A stretch of 64,000 nucleotides of DNA from RH-AL1 sp965277735 (GTDB taxonomy: Bacteria > Pseudomonadota > Alphaproteobacteria > Rhizobiales > Beijerinckiaceae): the NCBI GenBank assembly GCA_965277735.1, contig CBDIDO010000003.1:806001-870000 (forward strand). Reading direction: 5' to 3'. The notes beneath the pieces were generated by a model, which was not told where the DNA came from, searched no databases, and saw nothing but the letters and a program-made list of their open reading frames with translations. The translations under genes were made by a program, and so were the position numbers. Shown one piece after another: positions 40,391-49,794 of the stretch (position 1 is its first letter; every line of letters starts with the position of its first letter).

Positions 40391-41188
40391 CTAGCCGTCC
40401 GCCTCGATCGTCGCCTCGGCGGGCGCAGCCGCGGCGGCGCCGAAGCGCATCAGGCCGACGCCGTGGCCCTTGAGCCAGGCCTCGGCGCGCGAATAATCCG
40501 GCACGAGCCGGGCGGTGACCCGCCAGAAGGCGTCGGAATGATTCATCTGCACGAGGTGGGCGACCTCGTGCGCGGCGAGATAATCGAGCACGTGCGGCGG
40601 CGCCATCACGAGGCGCCAGGAAAAGTTCAGTGCGCCAGATGAGGAGCACGAGCCCCAGCGCGAGGTTGTGTCGCGCAAGGTGATGCGCCGCGCCTTCACG
40701 CCGAGGATTGCGGTGTGCCGGGCGACGGCGCGGATGAGATCAGTGCGCGCCTCGCGGATCAGGAAGTCCTGCACGCGGCGCGCGACGAACGGCGCCTCGC
40801 CGGAGACGCAGAGCAGGGGCGCGCTGCCGTCGACGCCGGCCTCGATCCACACGGTGCCGCGCGCGCCGGGCCGATGCACGATCTCATGGACCACGCCGCG
40901 GATCGGCAACGTCGCGGCCGGCCCGAACGGCGTCGGCACCGGCAGACGCGCGAGCCGCGCGCCGATCCACGCCGCGTGGCGCTCGACGAAGACTTTCGCG
41001 CGCACGAGCGAGCCGCGCGGCGGCATCGTCAGCAGCGCGTCGCGCGTCGCGGCGCGCACGCGCAACGTGAAGCGCCGCGCGCTGGCGATGCGCCTGATCT
41101 GCACCCGATGCGTCTCGCCGGCGTGCGCGACATCGAAGAAACTGATGTCGGTGCTGCGCAGCGCCGGCTTGGGTTCGCCCTTCCGCAT
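40391..41188 (-). CDS. YgjP/SprT-like metallopeptidase (DUF45)
   Basis: 265 residues. The zinc motif AHEVAHLVQMNHSDAFW (HExxH plus a downstream His) lies near residues 207-223, and TSRWGSCSSSGALNFSWRLVMAP is the usual upstream block. Cytoplasmic; family members are metal-dependent proteases or DNA-protein crosslink-linked enzymes. Function here not established. Confidence 0.9.
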   Translation of the reverse strand: MRKGEPKPALRSTDISFFDVAHAGETHRVQIRRIASARRFTLRVRAATRDALLTMPPRGSLVRAKVFVERHAAWIGARLARLPVPTPFGPAATLPIRGVVHEIVHRPGARGTVWIEAGVDGSAPLLCVSGEAPFVARRVQDFLIREARTDLIRAVARHTAILGVKARRITLRDTTSRWGSCSSSGALNFSWRLVMAPPHVLDYLAAHEVAHLVQMNHSDAFWRVTARLVPDYSRAEAWLKGHGVGLMRFGAAAAAPAEATIEADG

Positions 41189-41359
41189 GGTCCCTATCTT
41201 AGCCGCCGCCGACGTGAGTCGCCATCGCGAGTCGCGTCAACCCAAGTGACAGCAGGGCGCCGACTTGAGGCGCACAGACTTCAAGCAGATTGACTTGGGG
41301 CGGCGAGGCTCCCAACCTAGCCGATCGTGATGATGAAGGCGGCAACCACGGAGACGAAA

Positions 41360-41956
41360 ATGACGCTGCGCGTGTCGGGCAAGAACCTCGCGATCGGTGA
41401 GGCGCTTCGAACCCATGTCCACACGCGGATCGACGGCGTCGCCGCCAAATATCACGCAGGCTCTCCAACAGGACATGTCACGATCGAGCCAGAGGGCTCG
41501 GGCTACCGCGCCGACTGCACGCTGTTCCTGAAGAGCGGCATCACCCTCCACGTCGAGGCGATCGCGCAGGAGCCCTACGCCACCTTCGACAAGGCCGCCG
41601 ACCGCATCGAGCGGCGTCTGCGCGACCATCGTAAGCGCCTGACCGGCCGCCACGGCGAGAGCGCCGAGGATCACCTTGTGGCGCTCGGCGCGGGGGCCGG
41701 GGCGGCGCTTTTCGAGCCGGAGCCGCTCGAGAGCGACGACGATGAGGAATGTTTTCCGACCGTCATCGCCGAGACGAACGGCGACTACAAGGAGATGACG
41801 GTGGCGGCCGCCGTGCACGCGCTGGAGTCGTCCGAATGCGGGGTCGTTATCTTCCGCTACCCCGAAAATCGCCGTATTAACCTCGTCTACCGACGCGCGG
41901 ACGGCAACATCGGCTGGATCGACCCGTTTCGTCCGACGAACGGCCATTCGGCCTGA
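41360..41956 (+). CDS. hpf: Ribosome hibernation promoting factor, long form
   Basis: 198 residues from ATG 41360, six bases after GGAG. N-terminal S30AE domain (TLRVSGKNLAIGEALRTHV to RLRDHRKRL) and C-terminal dimerisation domain (PTVIAETNGDYKEMTV to GNIGWIDPF). The long form makes 100S ribosome dimers in stationary phase. It precedes ptsN, as in many proteobacteria; rpoN is not visible here. Confidence 0.95.
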   Translation: MTLRVSGKNLAIGEALRTHVHTRIDGVAAKYHAGSPTGHVTIEPEGSGYRADCTLFLKSGITLHVEAIAQEPYATFDKAADRIERRLRDHRKRLTGRHGESAEDHLVALGAGAGAALFEPEPLESDDDEECFPTVIAETNGDYKEMTVAAAVHALESSECGVVIFRYPENRRINLVYRRADGNIGWIDPFRPTNGHSA

Positions 41957-42157
41957 ACCGTCGGGCATCCAGGCGAGTTTAAGAGAGGCGAGTCCTTCGC
42001 CTTCGGAGACATTTCCTTAAGGTCACTCGGGTTTAGTCGCGCCGCCTGCATGTGGTCGACGCGAGCAATGCGGTTCGGCTCGGCTTTTGCAGCGGCCGCC
42101 CGCAGCCCTGGCCCGGTTTGCGCGTTTGCGCTCGGATATCGGAACGTACCTGAACCC

Positions 42158-42625
42158 ATGACCCTCAACGATCTCATCGCTCGCGACGCGATCATTCCTT
42201 CGCTCAAGGTCTCGTCCAAAAAGCAGGCGCTGCAGGAGCTCAGCGAAATCGCTGCGCAGAAATGCGGCCTGCCGGCGCGCGAGATCCTCGACTCCCTCGT
42301 GCAGCGCGAGCGGCTAGGCTCGACGGGCATGGGCGGCGGCATCGCCATCCCGCACGGCAAGCTGGCCAAGGTCGAGCGCATCTTCGGCGTCTTTGCGCGG
42401 GTCGAGAAGCCGATCGATTTCGAGGCGTTGGACGGCGAGCCGGTGGATCTGATCCTGCTGCTCGTCGCGCCGGAGAGCGCCGGGGCCGACCATTTGAAGG
42501 CGCTGGCGCGGGCGGCGCGGCTGCTGCGCGAGCGGTCGATCACCGCGAAGCTGCGCGCCACGCGGGACGCCGGCATGCTGTATCAGCTGCTGGCCGCCGA
42601 CGAGGCCAAGCCGCACGCGGCCTAG
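42158..42625 (+). CDS. ptsN: PTS IIA-like nitrogen regulatory protein
   Basis: 155 residues from ATG 42158. EIIA domain with phosphorylated His66 in GGIAIPHGK and the family start LNDLIARDAIIPSLKVSSKKQALQ. It is the terminal acceptor of the PTS-Ntr phosphorelay that adjusts potassium, nitrogen and stress responses. It follows hpf by 200 bases. Confidence 0.95.
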   Translation: MTLNDLIARDAIIPSLKVSSKKQALQELSEIAAQKCGLPAREILDSLVQRERLGSTGMGGGIAIPHGKLAKVERIFGVFARVEKPIDFEALDGEPVDLILLLVAPESAGADHLKALARAARLLRERSITAKLRATRDAGMLYQLLAADEAKPHAA

Positions 42626-42723
42626 CCGACGAAGCCTCCCTAATAGCTCCTGGAACACTTCTTTAAGCGGGCAAAGGCAACCTGGAGACGCGGCATACGT
42701 CCGCGCCATGGTCTTGGACGCCA

Positions 42724-43110
42724 ATGCTTCCCCCGTACGCCCGCATCCTCGTCGTCGACGACAGCCAGGTCACGCGCAAGCTCGTCCGCGCCATGCTCTC
42801 CGAGATCGGCTTCGCCAATGTGGACGAGGCCGAGGACGGCGCGCAGGCGCTGACGTCGCTCGGGATGCTGCGCTACGCCCTCGTCATCTCGGACTGGATG
42901 ATGCAGCCGATGAGCGGTCTCGACCTGCTTAAGGCGGTGCGGCGCAGCGGTCGCTACGGCCGCCAGCCGTTCATCATGATGACAGCGTTGAACCAGCGCA
43001 AATTCGCCGAGGTCGCCCGCGACGCTGGCGCGACCCAGTTCCTCACCAAGCCCTTCACGGCAAGAAACCTCGCCGCGAAGATCGCCGCGATCGAGCTCGT
43101 CGAAGCTTAG
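42724..43110 (+). CDS. Single-domain response regulator (CheY-like)
   Basis: 128 residues: VVDDSQVTRKLVRAML, phosphoacceptor Asp57 in LVISDWMM, FIMMTAL and the conserved Lys in FLTKPF. No output domain, so it acts by protein contact as CheY does. A chemotaxis or phosphorelay role is possible; no kinase gene is adjacent. Confidence 0.93.
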   Translation: MLPPYARILVVDDSQVTRKLVRAMLSEIGFANVDEAEDGAQALTSLGMLRYALVISDWMMQPMSGLDLLKAVRRSGRYGRQPFIMMTALNQRKFAEVARDAGATQFLTKPFTARNLAAKIAAIELVEA

Positions 43111-43129
43111 GCGAGCTCGGGAAAGCCGG

Positions 43130-44128
43130 TCAGCACCAGGCGCGCGTCCCGTAGTCGAGCGCGTAGCGGTCGGGGTCCGCGGCCACGGCCGCCATGCCCA
43201 CTAACACCGCATCGTCGGCGATGATGATCCGCGTGCCGACCTTGCGCAGCAGCTCGCCGAACGGCGCCTTGTCCTCATAGCGCGCGCGGAAGCCGGCCGG
43301 ATCGAGGAAATCGACCAGACGCGGCAGCACGCCGCCGGAGAAGGTGACGCCGCCCGTCGCCAGGAAGGCCATCGTCATGTCGCCGGCGAAGCGCGCGGCG
43401 AGGCGCCAGAACAGGCGGATGGTGTCGGCCTCCTCGCCGTAATGGTCGGCCTTGGCGCGCTCGACGAGCTGGGCTTCATCGTGCGCCGGCGCCATCAGCC
43501 CGCGCGAGGCGAAGCGCGCCCTGTGCAGGCGCAGAAGGCCTGGCCCGGACAGCACCGATTCCGCGCTGATGCGTCCGTAATGGGTGAGCGGGATGTGCGG
43601 CCAGATGGCCAGCTCCTCGGCGCCGACGGGGCCGAAGTCGACATGGCCCGCCTCGCTCGACAGGGCGAAATGGCGCCCCTGCACCTCGATCAGCGCGCCG
43701 GCCCCGAGGCCGGTGCCGGGGCCGAGGATCAGCTGCGCGCCCTTGTCGTTCTCGGTCGCGTCGCCGATGCGGCGCACCCAGCTCTCCTGCACGACGGGCA
43801 CGGTGAGCGCCTGCGCCTCGAAATCATTGAGCAGGAGGCCCTGCTCGAGCCCGTTAGCCCGCGCGACGGTCGCGCCGTCGATGTCCCAGCGCGCGTTGGT
43901 CATCGTCACCTTGCGGCCACGGACGGGACCGGCGGCGCAGGCGATCAGGCTGCGCGGGCGCGCCTCGAAATGCGGGATCGCGTCGGCGACCGCCGCCTCG
44001 AGGCTCGGGAAATCGCGGGTCGCGCGATGCGCCGGCTTGGAGATGGGGGCACCGGGTTCGGCGACCAGGGCGAACCGCGCGTTGGTGCCGCCGATGTCGC
44101 CGACCAGAACCGGGAAGGGAAACTCCAA
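43130..44128 (-). CDS. glk: Glucokinase
   Basis: 332 residues. LVGDIGGTNARFAL (phosphate-1), LLNDFEAQAL, LGPGTGLGAGALIE and the late TFSGGVLPRLVDFL (adenosine motif) are those of bacterial Glk. It phosphorylates glucose with ATP. The stop is 20 bases from the convergent response-regulator gene. Confidence 0.96.
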   Translation of the reverse strand: MEFPFPVLVGDIGGTNARFALVAEPGAPISKPAHRATRDFPSLEAAVADAIPHFEARPRSLIACAAGPVRGRKVTMTNARWDIDGATVARANGLEQGLLLNDFEAQALTVPVVQESWVRRIGDATENDKGAQLILGPGTGLGAGALIEVQGRHFALSSEAGHVDFGPVGAEELAIWPHIPLTHYGRISAESVLSGPGLLRLHRARFASRGLMAPAHDEAQLVERAKADHYGEEADTIRLFWRLAARFAGDMTMAFLATGGVTFSGGVLPRLVDFLDPAGFRARYEDKAPFGELLRKVGTRIIIADDAVLVGMAAVAADPDRYALDYGTRAWC

Positions 44129-44309
44129 GGCGAAGACCTTTCCTGACAGGGTTGACCATTCGAGGCGGAATCTGGCTGAGCTTAGTCGCCGCAGCGGGTC
44201 GACGCCACTGGCCCGATAAGGAGAGGCTTGTCACGCGCCGCGTTCGCGCCGCGTGGGCCTCGACCCTCTATGATGCCGCCGACGCGGCTCAACAAGGACA
44301 TCACCGGCC

Positions 44310-45209
44310 ATGATGGTCGATAAGCGCCCCCGTTTCATCTACGCGGCCCGCAAGGTCGCGCTTCCGTTGTTCTACCTCTTCCTGTGGGACATCTTCGTCA
44401 CCGCCCTCTATTTCTACGTGACGCCCGACGTACAGCAGATCGAGCTGCCGCTGACCCTGTTCGGCACGGCGCTGGCTCTTTTCATCGGCTTCTGCGTCAA
44501 CGCCGCCTATGCGCGCTGGTGGGAGGCACGCGGGCTCTGGGGCCTGATGATCAACGCCTCGCGCAACGTGGCGCGCCAGGCAATCTCGTTCTGCGACGAG
44601 GCCGGTGCCAACGCGCTCAAGGGCATCGCCCGCGACATCGCGCGCGCTCAGATCGCGTACGTGCACGTGCTGCGGACCTCCCTGCGCGGCCAGCCCATGG
44701 CCGACGAGGCGCGTCGCTACCTGCCGGCCGACCAGGTCGATGGGCTCCCGCAGATCGCCAACAAGCACAACATGATCCTCACCGACATGGCACTGATGGC
44801 GTCGCGCGCGTTGAAGGCAGGGATGCTCGATCCCTATGCACGCGTGCGCATCGAAGCGACGCTCGTCGACATCGCCAACGCGCAGGGCGGCATGGAGCGC
44901 ATCAAGAACACGCCGCTGCCCTCGCAGTACCGGTTCTTCCCGCTGATCTTCGCGCACATCTTCTGCCTCATCCTGCCGTTCGCGGTGGTGCAGAAGCTCG
45001 GCATCTACACGCCGGTCGGCTCGTCCTTCGTCAGCCTGATGTTCCTGATGGCCGTGCAGATCGGCCTCGACCTCATGGATCCTTTCGCCGACGATATCTA
45101 CGACGTGCCGATGACTGCGATGTGCCGGACGATCGAGATCGATCTCCTGCAGATGCTCGGCGAGCCGGCGCCCGAGCCGGTGCGCCCGGTGGACGGGATC
45201 CTCTGGTAG
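44310..45209 (+). CDS. Bestrophin-family membrane channel
   Basis: 299 residues from ATG 44310 (or 44313). Four membrane segments; YARWWEARGLWGLMINASRNVARQ and LPLTLFGTALALFIGFCVNAAYARWW are the family core. Bacterial bestrophins form pentameric ion channels. It converges on a carbonic anhydrase-SulP operon across a palindromic repeat, which hints at anion or bicarbonate handling, but this is inference. Confidence 0.9.
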   Translation: MMVDKRPRFIYAARKVALPLFYLFLWDIFVTALYFYVTPDVQQIELPLTLFGTALALFIGFCVNAAYARWWEARGLWGLMINASRNVARQAISFCDEAGANALKGIARDIARAQIAYVHVLRTSLRGQPMADEARRYLPADQVDGLPQIANKHNMILTDMALMASRALKAGMLDPYARVRIEATLVDIANAQGGMERIKNTPLPSQYRFFPLIFAHIFCLILPFAVVQKLGIYTPVGSSFVSLMFLMAVQIGLDLMDPFADDIYDVPMTAMCRTIEIDLLQMLGEPAPEPVRPVDGILW

Positions 45210-45218
45210 CTGAGAACT

Positions 45219-45342
45219 TCCTTCTCCCCGCGCGGGAGAAGGTGGCGCGAAGCGCCGGATGAGGGGGCAGCGCTGGAGAGGTCTCTCTCTACGACGCCCC
45301 CACATCCGCCCTTCGGGCACCTTCTCCCCTTGCGGGAGAAGA
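45219..45342. repeat. Intergenic palindromic repeat between convergent genes
   Basis: Two similar arms face each other: CTTCTCCCCGCGCGGGAGAAG and GGTGGCGCGAAGCGCCGGAT (left, 45221-45259), and the inverted counterpart ending GGGCACCTTCTCCCCTTGCG (right, 45297-45341). Each arm contains its own smaller palindromes. This form of extragenic palindromic element is widespread in Hyphomicrobiales and can act as a terminator for both flanking genes. Confidence 0.75.
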
Positions 45343-45372
45343 CAGATCACGCCCGAAGAGTCTGCGTTGGGC

Positions 45373-46896
45373 TCAGGCCTCGTTCAGCGCCAACGCCAAC
45401 CCGCGGGGACTGGCGTCCGCGCCGGTCTCGATGCGTACCGCCTCGCCGGCCGCCTGCCGTCGTCCGATCCACGTCGTGAGATACTCGGCGCAGGTGTGGT
45501 CGACGTGCCAGAGCTTGCGCATGCGGATCGTCACCTTGCGCGCCGGCGGCACGGAATCGAGCGTGTTGGCGAGATAGGGAAACTGCAGCATCGTCGCCGA
45601 GCCGGCGAGCGTCACCACATACTCGCCGTCCGCCGCGTCGCGGGTGCGCGCCACGAGACGCAGCCGTTTCAGCCAGGGCAGCAGCTCGAGCAGGCTGAGC
45701 CCGATACCGAGAAGCACGCCGGTGAGCAGGTCGGTCGCCACCACGGTGACGAGCGTGATCGCCCAGATCGCGGCGGGCAGCGGCCCGTAGCGATGCAGCA
45801 GGTGCCTGAGGTGTCCCAGGCTGACGAGCCGGTAGCCGGTGACGACGAGCACGCCGGCGAGTGCCGCCATCGGGATCATCCGCAGGATGGCACCGAGGAA
45901 AGCGACCGCGGCGAGGATCCACAAGCCGTGCAGCACTGCCGAGGCGCGGGTCGCCGCGCCGGCCTGCACATTGGCCGAGGAGCGCACGATGACGCCCGTC
46001 ATCGGCAGGCCGCCGAGCGCGCCGCACAGCAGGTTGCCGAGGCCCTGTGCCGCGAGCTCGCGATTGTAGTTTGTTCGCGGACCATTGTGCATCTGGTCGA
46101 CCGCGGCGGCCGAGAGCAACGTCTCGGCGCTGGCGATGAAGGCGATCGCCGCGGCCGAGACAACGCTCTTCCAGGAGAGCAGCTCAGCCATGTCGGCCAG
46201 GCTCGGGACTGTGACGCTCTTCAGGAGGCTGGCCGGTACCGCGACATGCGCGATGTTGAGCCCCAGGACCAGCGCCAGCGCCGTGCCGGCGACGACGCCG
46301 ACGAGCGCGCCCGGCACGAGCCGCAGCGAGGCGGGACGCACGCGTTCCCAGCCGAGCATTGCGGCGATCGTCACGATGCCGACCAGCAGCGGCGCCTCCG
46401 CGCCACGGCCGGTGAGCGGCCACATGTTGTAATAGGCCACCGGGATCGCGAAGATGTTCTCGATGCCCTTGGCGTGCGGGCGCGCGTCCAGCATCACGTG
46501 CAGCTGGCCGGCGACGATGAGCACGCCGATGCCGGCGAGCATGCCGTGCACGACGGCCGGCGAGATCGCGCGGAACCATTGCCCGAGCTTGGCGAGTCCC
46601 GCGACGAGCTGGATGAAGCCGGCGAGTATCAGGATCGGCCCGAGCGCGCCGATGCCTTCCTCGGTGATCAGCTCGAAGACGATGACGGCGAGGCCGGCTG
46701 CCGGCCCCGAGATCTGCAGCGGCGAGCCGGCCAGGAATCCAACGATCACGCCGCCGATGATGCCGGTCAGCAGTCCCTTCTCCGGCGGCACGCCGGAGGC
46801 GATGGCGATGCCCATGCACAGGGGCAGGGCGACGAGAAACACGACGATGGACGCCGGCACGTCACGTGCCAGCGTCGCCGGAAACAATCCCCTCAT
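45373..46896 (-). CDS. SulP-family anion transporter
   Basis: 507 residues. The SulP membrane core (LPLCMGIAIASGVPPEKGLLTGIIGG; GSPLQISGPAAGLAVIVFEL) has 10-14 helices; the C-terminal domain is a short STAS-like region with HVDHTCAEYL. It lies 12 bases after the carbonic anhydrase gene on the same strand, an arrangement of the SulP-CA bicarbonate-uptake kind, so HCO3- is the likely substrate. Sulfate cannot be excluded. Confidence 0.9.
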   Translation of the reverse strand: MRGLFPATLARDVPASIVVFLVALPLCMGIAIASGVPPEKGLLTGIIGGVIVGFLAGSPLQISGPAAGLAVIVFELITEEGIGALGPILILAGFIQLVAGLAKLGQWFRAISPAVVHGMLAGIGVLIVAGQLHVMLDARPHAKGIENIFAIPVAYYNMWPLTGRGAEAPLLVGIVTIAAMLGWERVRPASLRLVPGALVGVVAGTALALVLGLNIAHVAVPASLLKSVTVPSLADMAELLSWKSVVSAAAIAFIASAETLLSAAAVDQMHNGPRTNYNRELAAQGLGNLLCGALGGLPMTGVIVRSSANVQAGAATRASAVLHGLWILAAVAFLGAILRMIPMAALAGVLVVTGYRLVSLGHLRHLLHRYGPLPAAIWAITLVTVVATDLLTGVLLGIGLSLLELLPWLKRLRLVARTRDAADGEYVVTLAGSATMLQFPYLANTLDSVPPARKVTIRMRKLWHVDHTCAEYLTTWIGRRQAAGEAVRIETGADASPRGLALALNEA

Positions 46897-46908
46897 GATA
46901 TTCCCCTG

Positions 46909-47568
46909 TTATGCGACCGCGACGAGATGCTTGGTCCGGTCCCCGCGACCGGTGCCGATCGATGCGAACTCCGTTGTGGCGGCATCCATCGCGAGGATGT
47001 CGCCCGCGGCGATGTCGAAGAGCCAGCCGTGCAACCGGAGCGTTCCGTCCGCGAGGCCGGCGGCGACGCTGGGATGCGTCTCGAGGTTCTTCACCTGGGT
47101 CGCGACATTGCGCATCGCGAGCCGCCGCGCCGATGTCTGGTCGCTCGCTCCCACGTCGCACACGAATCCGTCACGCACGCAGTCGCAATGGCCGAGCCAG
47201 GCCGCGACCGCCGGCATCGTCTTCAATGCATCGGGCTTGAGCAACGCCTTCATCGCGCCGCAGTCGGTGTGGCCGCAAACCACGATGTGACGGACGCCGA
47301 GGCCCTTCACGGCGTATTCGATCGCGGAGGTCACCGCACCCGCCGCCTCGCTGCCGTAGGGCGGCACGATATTGCCGGCGTTGCGGGTCACGAAGATCTC
47401 GCCGGGGTCGCATTGCAGGATGACCTCGGGCATGACGCGCGAGTCCGAGCAGGAAATCACCAGGGCCTGCGGCCCTTGGCCGTCGCGCACCAGCTTCTCG
47501 TAGAGCGCGCTCTGGCGCGGATACACGTCCTCGCGGAAACGAGCGAAACCTTCGAGCAGACGATCCAT
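46909..47568 (-). CDS. Beta-class carbonic anhydrase
   Basis: 219 residues from ATG 47568, six bases after GGAG. Zinc ligands Cys40, His100 and Cys103 with Asp42/Arg44 in ISCSDSRVMP and CGHTDCGAMKALL. It interconverts CO2 and bicarbonate. Directly upstream of the SulP gene, so it probably feeds or drains the transported bicarbonate. Confidence 0.95.
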   Translation of the reverse strand: MDRLLEGFARFREDVYPRQSALYEKLVRDGQGPQALVISCSDSRVMPEVILQCDPGEIFVTRNAGNIVPPYGSEAAGAVTSAIEYAVKGLGVRHIVVCGHTDCGAMKALLKPDALKTMPAVAAWLGHCDCVRDGFVCDVGASDQTSARRLAMRNVATQVKNLETHPSVAAGLADGTLRLHGWLFDIAAGDILAMDAATTEFASIGTGRGDRTKHLVAVA

Positions 47569-47711
47569 CGGTAACTCCAGCAACCGGCTCGACCTCGCGA
47601 GACCTCACAGCAAGAGTTGCAGCGTCCGCTTTGCCTCCGGACGTCTCATCCGTGACAAAGTGTTTCCGCACTGCAGCAAATCCGTGCCGCGCTGCAGCTA
47701 AAGGGTCGCGC

Positions 47712-48506
47712 TCACGTATAGGCGAGGCGGATCGCGATGATGACGAGGTTATAGACGGCGTGAAGCGCGATCGTCGGCTTGATCGTGCCGGCGCGCTCGC
47801 GCATCAGCCCGAGCGCCGCGGCGAGCGGCAGCACCTGCACGATGCGCGTGTGGCTCGCGTCCCAATGGATGCCCGCGAACATCACGAGCGTCACGAGATA
47901 GCTCGGCCAGAACGAGAAGCTGCGTCGCAGCGCGGTGTAGATCCAGCCGCGGAACACGAGCTCCTCGGCGATCGGCGCCAGCACGACGAGGTTGCTGACG
48001 AGCGTGGTGATGAGGATAATGTCGGTCGGCCCGCTGACGAGCAGGCTTCGGTCGCGCGCGTGCTCGACGGAATAGGTCGAGATCGCGATGTAGCCGAGGG
48101 TCAGCGCGGCGATGCCGAGCGTGTCGCGCCAGGCGCCGCGGCCGCGCCGCATCGGCCGCAGCGCCACGAGGTCGCGCCAGCCGCGGCCACCGCGCAGCGC
48201 CGCCGCCAGGAGGGTGGCGAGCCCGAGCCCGATATAGGCCGTGCTCACCGTCGCGGCGCCGACGCGGGTCTGCAGCGGCCGATCGAACCGCAGCTGCTGC
48301 AGGAAGTCCGTTGCGCCGTCACCACCGAGGTGACCGAGCAGGATCAGGAGGGCGACAAGCGCGATCAGGCCGCAGAACAGGAGCGCCGCCGAGACGATCG
48401 CAACGAGGCTCGCCGCCAGCCATGGCGGATCGAGGGGTTGCGGCATGCGAACCGCCGCCTCCACCCCGCCCGACGGCATCTCCTCTGCAACAGGTTCCAA
48501 ATCCAT
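47712..48506 (-). CDS. CPBP-family intramembrane metalloprotease
   Basis: 264 residues from ATG 48506. Several membrane helices and the glutamate motif VLAPIAEELVFRGWIYTAL plus late histidines (FAGIHWDASH; LHAVYN), as in CAAX-type prenyl proteases and bacteriocin-processing relatives. Substrate unknown. A much longer frame upstream (to 48914) runs through the tmRNA gene and is not real. Confidence 0.85.
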   Translation of the reverse strand: MDLEPVAEEMPSGGVEAAVRMPQPLDPPWLAASLVAIVSAALLFCGLIALVALLILLGHLGGDGATDFLQQLRFDRPLQTRVGAATVSTAYIGLGLATLLAAALRGGRGWRDLVALRPMRRGRGAWRDTLGIAALTLGYIAISTYSVEHARDRSLLVSGPTDIILITTLVSNLVVLAPIAEELVFRGWIYTALRRSFSFWPSYLVTLVMFAGIHWDASHTRIVQVLPLAAALGLMRERAGTIKPTIALHAVYNLVIIAIRLAYT

Positions 48507-48559
48507 CGGCCCGCGGTGCGACCCGCCCTTTCTAAGTGGCGGATTTACCCCTATATTCC

Positions 48560-48906
48560 CATCGCCGTCCTCGTGACGGCTATGGCGATAAACGGCGTCG
48601 AAATAAGCTTTTCGGACCCGGGGGCGGTACCCGGCGCCTCCACCCGAGCGCATTTGATCCAAAGACGGTTTACCCCGTCGCGGTTCCGGTGCGCTTCGGC
48701 GGGGGCGAAATAGGTTCGACGGGAAGTGTAAAGGACTGTCTTTTGCCCGGCATGGTACCGCCGTTATCGGGCTAAACTTATAGTTGCCAACGACAACTAT
48801 GCTCCGGTCGCCCTCGCCGCGTAATGCGGTGATGGTACCGATTCCAAGTCCTTTGGGGTAGCACTCAAAGGCGGGGTTCGGAGGCACCTGGCAACAGAAG
48901 CCTCCA
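48560..48906 (+). ncRNA. ssrA: tmRNA, two-piece permuted form
   Basis: The acceptor piece ends CGCCTCCACC (48635-48644) after a 5-bp T stem (CCGGG/CCCGG). The coding piece begins GGGGGCGAAATAGGTTCGAC at 48701. The two ends pair into a 7-bp acceptor stem with the G3-U70 pair that alanyl-tRNA synthetase needs. The tag frame GCC-AAC-GAC... at 48786-48824 encodes ANDNYAPVALAA followed by TAA. This is the alphaproteobacterial circularly permuted form that is cut into two RNAs. The outer ends are approximate. It rescues stalled ribosomes and tags products for ClpXP; the SspB adaptor gene is next. Confidence 0.9.
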
Positions 48907-48952
48907 CTTTTCATGCTAGCCTGCCGACCATCACACCCGCTCTGGATCGCGA

Positions 48953-49600
48953 ATGCCGAACGACCTGATCCGCTACGATCTTCTCGTCCAGGAGGCGCTC
49001 TGCGGGGTGGTGAAGAAGGTCCTCGGCGATGTCGCCCGCAACGGCGAGCTGCCGGGCGAGCACCATTTCTACATCACCTTCCGCACCCATGCGCCGGGCG
49101 TCCGCCTCTCGTCGCGCATGCGCGAGCAGTATCCGGAAGAGATGACCATCATCCTGCAGCACCAGTACGAGGGCCTGCGCGTCAGCGATCACGCCTTCGA
49201 GGTCGGGCTGTCGTTCAAGAGTATCCCCGAGGTGCTGGTCGTGCCGTTCGATGCGCTGACCGGCTTCTTCGATCCGTCGGTGCCGTTCAACTTCAAGTTC
49301 GAGCCGCAGCCCAACGTCGACAGCGAGGAGGCCGGCGAGCCCGGCGCCCCGGCGCCGCGCGCGTTGACCGCGGTGCCTCCCGGCGGCGTCGTTGCGATGC
49401 CGCGGGCCGAGGCGAGCAAGAGCGACGACAAGCCTACGGCTGTTCCGAGCAAGCCGGCGAAACCCGCCAAGCCGGCAGTCGCCAAGATCGAGCCGACCAA
49501 GATCGAGCCGACCAAGCCCGAGCCCGTCGAGCAGGGCGCCGACGCGCCGTCCGAGCAGGCGAAGGTCGTGTCGATCGACGCGTTCCGGAAGAAGCCGTGA
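48953..49600 (+). CDS. sspB: SspB, ClpXP adaptor (alpha type)
   Basis: 215 residues. The N-terminal tag-binding domain (about 1-115, with HFYITFRTHAPGVRLS and LSFKSIPEVLVVPFDALTGFFDPS) is followed by a long flexible Pro/Lys linker and a C-terminal ClpX-binding tail VVSIDAFRKKP. It tethers ssrA-tagged proteins to ClpX. The gene begins about 47 bases after the tmRNA coding piece, an informative neighbourhood. It is coupled to DUF4169 by a GTGA overlap. Confidence 0.93.
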   Translation: MPNDLIRYDLLVQEALCGVVKKVLGDVARNGELPGEHHFYITFRTHAPGVRLSSRMREQYPEEMTIILQHQYEGLRVSDHAFEVGLSFKSIPEVLVVPFDALTGFFDPSVPFNFKFEPQPNVDSEEAGEPGAPAPRALTAVPPGGVVAMPRAEASKSDDKPTAVPSKPAKPAKPAVAKIEPTKIEPTKPEPVEQGADAPSEQAKVVSIDAFRKKP

Positions 49601-49794
49601 CGGGCGAAGTCGTCAACCTGCGGCGCGCGCGTAAGGCCCGCGACCGCACAGAGCGTGAAACTGTCGCGGCCGCCAATCGCGTCGCGTACGGCCGCACGAA
49701 GATCGAGCGCCAGTCGCAGGCGATCGAGACGGCGCGTACCGAGCGCGTGCTCGACGGCCACCGCCTCGCAACGCGCGATGGCAACGACGCCTAA
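49597..49794 (+). CDS. DUF4169-family protein
   Basis: 65 residues from GTG 49597, overlapping the sspB stop. GEVVNLRRARKARDRTERETVAAANR and RTKIERQSQ...LDGHRL match DUF4169, a short basic, helical family frequent beside sspB in this order. Function unknown. Confidence 0.9.
   Translation: MTGEVVNLRRARKARDRTERETVAAANRVAYGRTKIERQSQAIETARTERVLDGHRLATRDGNDA

Noticed and set aside
45259..47574. 771-codon frame antisense to the SulP-carbonic anhydrase operon
   Set aside because: Crosses both real genes and the repeat; low-complexity Arg/Asp/His.
48507..48914. N-terminal extension of the CPBP protease to 400 residues
   Set aside because: The extra 136 codons are the antisense of the tmRNA gene; the ATG at 48506 is the sensible start.
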